From positions 1-26,638 of the IMG/VR virus record IMGVR_UViG_3300024346_000432: DNA of 26,638 nucleotides. One strand, written 5' to 3'. A program made the position numbers and the translations under genes. This document shows positions 23,700-26,638 of this stretch, piece after piece. The notes beneath the pieces are model-generated. The model did not search any database. It saw only the letters and a program-made list of their open reading frames with translations, and was not told the DNA's origin. Numbering within the stretch: the first letter of the stretch is position 1; each line of letters opens with the position of its first letter. This stretch comes from a virus.

Positions 23700-24811
23700 A
23701 GTTCTATAAATTTACCTGTTACATAAAATTCATCCGTATTTTCTAAAATATAACCTAATTGAGTTGCTGATGCTGGAGTATTTGTATTAAATGTAAATGT
23801 TACATTTTTTGTACTTACATTATAAGTGTAACTATATGCTCCTGATTTAATAAATACCCCATTAATATAAACTCTAAACCAATTGGTATCATCAAACGTG
23901 CTTCTCAATTCTGGCGGGCATTCGGGGATTTTTACATTATCTAACGTAATTGTATTACTATTCACATAAGTTCCCTCATACGAACCTCTAATAGTGATAA
24001 AATCTAATATATCACTATACTCGTTATACACCACTTCGTTTTTAGAAGAATAGTTAGTGTGAGTGTTACCGGTCAAATCAGTTTCTAACCCCCAAACCAC
24101 TTTTTTAGGTGAAAGTGATTTTTTAGTAGTTGATTGATTATCGAATTTTTCAGGTAGTAAGTACGCATTCACTGTCATGCTGAATGTACTTCTAACTACT
24201 CTTTGAGAATTATCTCCAACTTCTTGTTGATTATCAAAGGAATCGATTCTTACTCTAAATTTGAATCCACCCTTATCACCCCAATATTCATCCGTTGCAT
24301 ACTGAAATGCTTCTAATATTTTATTCATATGTTCGGTATAATCCGTCCATACATTTACCTCATATGTAACAGTTACATAATCTGGCATTGTTATATTATA
24401 TTGTTCTACCGGTCTTTTAGTTCCACTCATCAAAGTGAACTTATCATATTTATGTTTCTTAGAATATTGAGTGACAGTTGGATAAATCAAATGTCTATTC
24501 ATAGAACTAGCAATAGATTCATCTCTTGCTATGGAATTTCGTTTAAATACGATTAATGGTAATTGTATTTGGCCGCTTTTATCTCTTAAAAATCCATCTT
24601 TCTTTATACTTTTCCATCTTTCAGGATTTCCGTATAATACCGGTACTTTTACTTTTTCATTTAATACTTCAACAGTTGGAACAACTACATCTATCATATG
24701 TTCAGCAATAGCCAAATCGACATCATACAACTTAACCCCCTTATGTTGTTGGGGTTCGGTTCTAAGTTGTTCTCCTCTATTTATCGGTCTTTTTAATGGG
24801 TCTACTGACAT
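23696..24811 (-). CDS. gp15: Tail sheath stabiliser / tail completion protein, gp15-like
   Basis: The 371-aa protein matches T4 gp15 in layout. Residues about 30-220 show KVKVPVLYGNPERW (T4 has a comparable VPITY segment), then IQLPLIVFKRNSIARDES, QYNITMPDYVTVTYEVNVWTDY, MNKILEAFQYATDEYW and FSMTVNAYLLP, paralleling the T4 order of LPRI, YNPSP, YELSIFTRY, ILPYF and FEVNGWMYPP. gp15 forms the hexameric cap that ends the tail tube and sheath and receives the head. The protein is longer than T4 gp15 (272 aa): residues about 221-371 are an extension that ends in a beta domain (311-371) also present in the next two genes. The start overlaps the gp14-like stop (TAATG) and the end overlaps the 148-aa start (ATGA). 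Confidence 0.75.
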   Translation of the reverse strand: MSVDPLKRPINRGEQLRTEPQQHKGVKLYDVDLAIAEHMIDVVVPTVEVLNEKVKVPVLYGNPERWKSIKKDGFLRDKSGQIQLPLIVFKRNSIARDESIASSMNRHLIYPTVTQYSKKHKYDKFTLMSGTKRPVEQYNITMPDYVTVTYEVNVWTDYTEHMNKILEAFQYATDEYWGDKGGFKFRVRIDSFDNQQEVGDNSQRVVRSTFSMTVNAYLLPEKFDNQSTTKKSLSPKKVVWGLETDLTGNTHTNYSSKNEVVYNEYSDILDFITIRGSYEGTYVNSNTITLDNVKIPECPPELRSTFDDTNWFRVYINGVFIKSGAYSYTYNVSTKNVTFTFNTNTPASATQLGYILENTDEFYVTGKFIEL

Positions 24812-25365
24812 TAATATGTTCTCTCCTCAATTTGTATTTGTGAACTTCTTACTAAGAAACCAGTTGCGATTAATTCTGCATTGGTATCTTCAAATGTATT
24901 TGTTTCGGGATTGTACATTTTAGGTGTACCTCCAATTAGTACATTTTCTTGTACATTATTTATCTCATAATACCATTCATCAAATAAAATAACATCACCT
25001 ACTTCTGGATAACCTGTAATTGTATTTTGTATAGCATCTGCAGGTACTTCTGTTCCATTTATTGTAAGTATTTTTGGTATTTCATGTGTTCTTAAACGTT
25101 GTCTATTAAAGCGGAATTCAGCAGTGTTTTGTGTTTCTGGACCAAACTCATCATAATTTGTTGTTGTAGCTTCTCTATTAACAATACACATCAAATTTGC
25201 AGGTTGGCGGTACACTTTACCAATGGATTCACCATACAAGTTTGTTTTAGATTCACCTACTGAAACTTTGAATAATGTAATTGTTTGTTGCACTACATAA
25301 TCCACCACTTCTTCGGCAATGGTTTTTATAAAATCTAAATCCTTACTATGAAAAAATTTTGGCAT
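24811..25365 (-). CDS. gp14: Neck / head completion protein, gp14-like
   Basis: The 184-aa protein resembles T4 gp14 in pattern. Visible are NLYGESIGKVYRQP (residues about 42-55), NYDEFGPETQNTAEFRFNRQ (about 69-88), and EVGDVILFDEWYYEINNVQE (about 122-141), the last comparable with the EGDLIYF...LFEI..V segment of T4 gp14. In T4, gp13 and gp14 form the neck that closes the filled head and accepts the tail. It is shorter than T4 gp14 (256 aa), mainly at the C-terminus. It starts 6 bases after the gp13-like gene and overlaps the gp15-like gene by one base, the T4 order 13-14-15. Confidence 0.65.
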   Translation of the reverse strand: MPKFFHSKDLDFIKTIAEEVVDYVVQQTITLFKVSVGESKTNLYGESIGKVYRQPANLMCIVNREATTTNYDEFGPETQNTAEFRFNRQRLRTHEIPKILTINGTEVPADAIQNTITGYPEVGDVILFDEWYYEINNVQENVLIGGTPKMYNPETNTFEDTNAELIATGFLVRSSQIQIEERTY

Positions 25366-25371
25366 ATAATA

Positions 25372-26523
25372 TTATCCTATGTATATTGCTAGTGGAACTT
25401 TATTTAATATTTTTTGCTGATGGTCTATGATATTAGATTCATTTTCCATTCTTTGTTTTTTACTAACTTCTTCCAAATTCTCTCTTAATTGTGTCATCAA
25501 TCCTTCTTTTTCAGTTTGTGCTTCTGCTCTTAATGCTGCACCATCCAATGAAACATCAGAACCAGGAATTGGAATTGTAGAATATTTCTCTCTAATTGCA
25601 CCTAATAACTCTTTTGCAAGTGCAAGAGTGTATTTTCTAATCCATTGTTTACCTACATCGTTTATAGATGAATAACTTTTGAAATTATATCCAACATTTG
25701 AATAATCACTAACTACATTTGGTCTTACAACTGTAGCACCTTCTCTAAAATCTTTCTTTACGATATATTCAAACCAAAGTTTACTATCTGCGGTTGGAAT
25801 TGGGAAAATTTGTAATTTATTATTAGTAATATTGAATGTATGTGCCGATTTACGAATTTGGTCATTAAATTCAATTGCTTGAATTCTCAACATATCTTCA
25901 TACATTGGCATCAATATAAATTGTGCTGCCGGAGAGAATGAACCAAATCCAAATTCATCAATTAAGTTTAATGTACCTTGTCCAGAAACTGAATAAGGGT
26001 CAAAGAATCTATTAATTGCAGGAGTTGGTTCATGAAATACTCTTGTTATATCAATTCTTTCTCCACTTTCACTTACATCACCCCATAAAGCCTGCAAATC
26101 GTATGATTGTCTACCTTGTGTCATATCGATAGAACCACTTTTAACATCTACATTACCACCTACCCCCGCAAGAGTACCATATGAATCTGCTATTGTAATT
26201 ACATTCTGTAATTCACCACCTAAAACAGATGCAGAAGAAAAATCGTTACTTAGTTGTTGTCCTTGTAATGAACCTAAATTTTGCCTTATGTTAAATTGAT
26301 TGACTTGTGCAGAATATTCACTTACTGCTTCTTCAAAAACAGCGAAAAAACTACTTGATACCAATTCGATATCAACTATTGGGTATCCCAAGCGTTGTGC
26401 ACACCACGTTGCAACTTTTGGTGCATCGATACGGAAATCCGAATCATTATCATATATACCGAATGGGGTTGAACTTCCCGTAACAAATGTTGCTACACCT
26501 GTCCATACTCTTGATTGAGACAT
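25372..26523 (-). CDS. gp13: Neck protein, gp13-like
   Basis: This 383-aa protein fits the gp13 neck protein of T4-like phages, part of the ring below the portal after DNA packaging. Family-like segments are LGYPIVDIELVSSSFFAVFE (residues about 45-64), EAVSEYSAQVNQFNIRQN following it, a central FGSFSPAAQFILMPMYEDM, and a C-terminal WIRKYTLALAKELLGAIREK followed by IPIPGSDVSLDG. A long charged helix (about residues 325-372) ends the protein. It is longer than T4 gp13 (309 aa). AAGGAG lies 8 bases before the ATG, and a promoter-like box 30 bases upstream makes this the first gene of the neck operon that runs without a visible terminator through 22213. Confidence 0.75.
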   Translation of the reverse strand: MSQSRVWTGVATFVTGSSTPFGIYDNDSDFRIDAPKVATWCAQRLGYPIVDIELVSSSFFAVFEEAVSEYSAQVNQFNIRQNLGSLQGQQLSNDFSSASVLGGELQNVITIADSYGTLAGVGGNVDVKSGSIDMTQGRQSYDLQALWGDVSESGERIDITRVFHEPTPAINRFFDPYSVSGQGTLNLIDEFGFGSFSPAAQFILMPMYEDMLRIQAIEFNDQIRKSAHTFNITNNKLQIFPIPTADSKLWFEYIVKKDFREGATVVRPNVVSDYSNVGYNFKSYSSINDVGKQWIRKYTLALAKELLGAIREKYSTIPIPGSDVSLDGAALRAEAQTEKEGLMTQLRENLEEVSKKQRMENESNIIDHQQKILNKVPLAIYIG

Positions 26524-26553
26524 AATTTACTCTCCTTAATACAATTATTCTTA

Positions 26554-26561
26554 TATAAATA
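26554..26561 (-). promoter_or_regulatory. Late-promoter-like box before the gp13-like gene
   Basis: Exact TATAAATA on the plus strand, ATATTTATA in the sense of transcription, 30 bases before the gp13-like ATG and 14 bases after the terminator hairpin. The order terminator, box, AAGGAG, ATG is as expected of a transcription start region. Confidence 0.5.
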
Positions 26562-26574
26562 TAAAATAACAAAA

Positions 26575-26600
26575 AAGGGAGTGAATTGCTCCACTCCCTT
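26575..26600 (-). terminator. Intrinsic terminator of the upstream gene
   Basis: A 9-bp perfect stem, AAGGGAGTG with CACTCCCTT, has an 8-base loop; the minus strand continues with TTTTTTG. It ends the transcript of the gene that enters the window from the right. Confidence 0.85.
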
Positions 26601-26622
26601 CGGTAAAATCGATTATAGTTTA

Positions 26623-26638
26623 TTATCCTAAGTTTACT
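26623..26638 (-). CDS. Possible 3' end of an upstream gene
   Basis: Before the terminator at 26575-26600, the minus strand reads GTA AAC TTA GGA TAA, which would be a C-terminus Val-Asn-Leu-Gly and stop. The stop lies 23 bases from the hairpin, a normal distance. Only a few codons are inside the window, so the frame and identity cannot be settled; no product can be named. Confidence 0.3.

Overview
The window is part of the late structural region of a contractile-tailed phage of the T4 superfamily (class Caudoviricetes, myovirus morphology). The evidence is protein-level resemblance to T4 gp13, gp14, gp15, gp18 (tail sheath), gp19 (tail tube) and the gp26-type baseplate-hub/tail-assembly family. 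The DNA is AT-rich and every real gene lies on the minus strand, so transcription runs from base 26638 towards base 1. Nothing here fixes the host. The Ser/Thr-rich repeat fibres and cassette style resemble phages from aquatic environments, but that is inference.

Layout in the direction of transcription. The likely 3' end of an upstream gene and its terminator lie at 26575-26638. A neck/tail-completion operon follows: gp13-like (25372-26523), gp14-like (24811-25365), gp15-like (23696-24811) and two small genes (23253-23699, 22888-23226). These two small genes share a beta-rich domain with the C-terminus of the gp15-like protein. From 22884 down to 6709 there is about 16 kb of fibre/adhesin genes: a 223-aa fibre-like protein, repeat fibres of 914, 1278, 212, 515 and 1025 aa (three ending in an S74 intramolecular chaperone), then three tandem paralogues sharing one N-terminus but ending in a LamG-like domain, a unique domain, or LamG plus a fibrinogen-like domain. 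A GT-B glycosyltransferase (5696-6691) follows, then a structural protein interrupted by an intein-like Hint domain (4402-5688), a small coiled-coil protein (4062-4331), tail sheath, tail tube, and the gp26-type protein with a probable +1 frameshift extension down to base 39.

The virion core is T4-like, but between the genes for gp15 and gp18, where T4 carries genes 16 and 17 (terminase), this phage carries a large host-recognition module. The fibres are mosaic: they reuse a 14-residue coiled-coil-like repeat, beta-sandwich cassettes, S74 tails and a short C-terminal tag. Long blocks are identical at DNA level, so exchange between them is probably active.

Control signals are unusually legible. 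Twelve copies of a 9-mer (ATAYTTATW in the sense of transcription) sit in intergenic positions, mostly 15-40 bases before start codons. On the opposite strand most of them read exactly as the T4 late-promoter box TATAAATA, so the box is inverted relative to the genes. Four good intrinsic terminators and one weak one separate the units.

The points most worth following up are the Hint domain with a lysine at the +1 position, the +1 frameshift candidate at a U7 run, the inverted late-promoter-like box, the fibrinogen-like adhesin, and the glycosyltransferase inside the fibre cluster.
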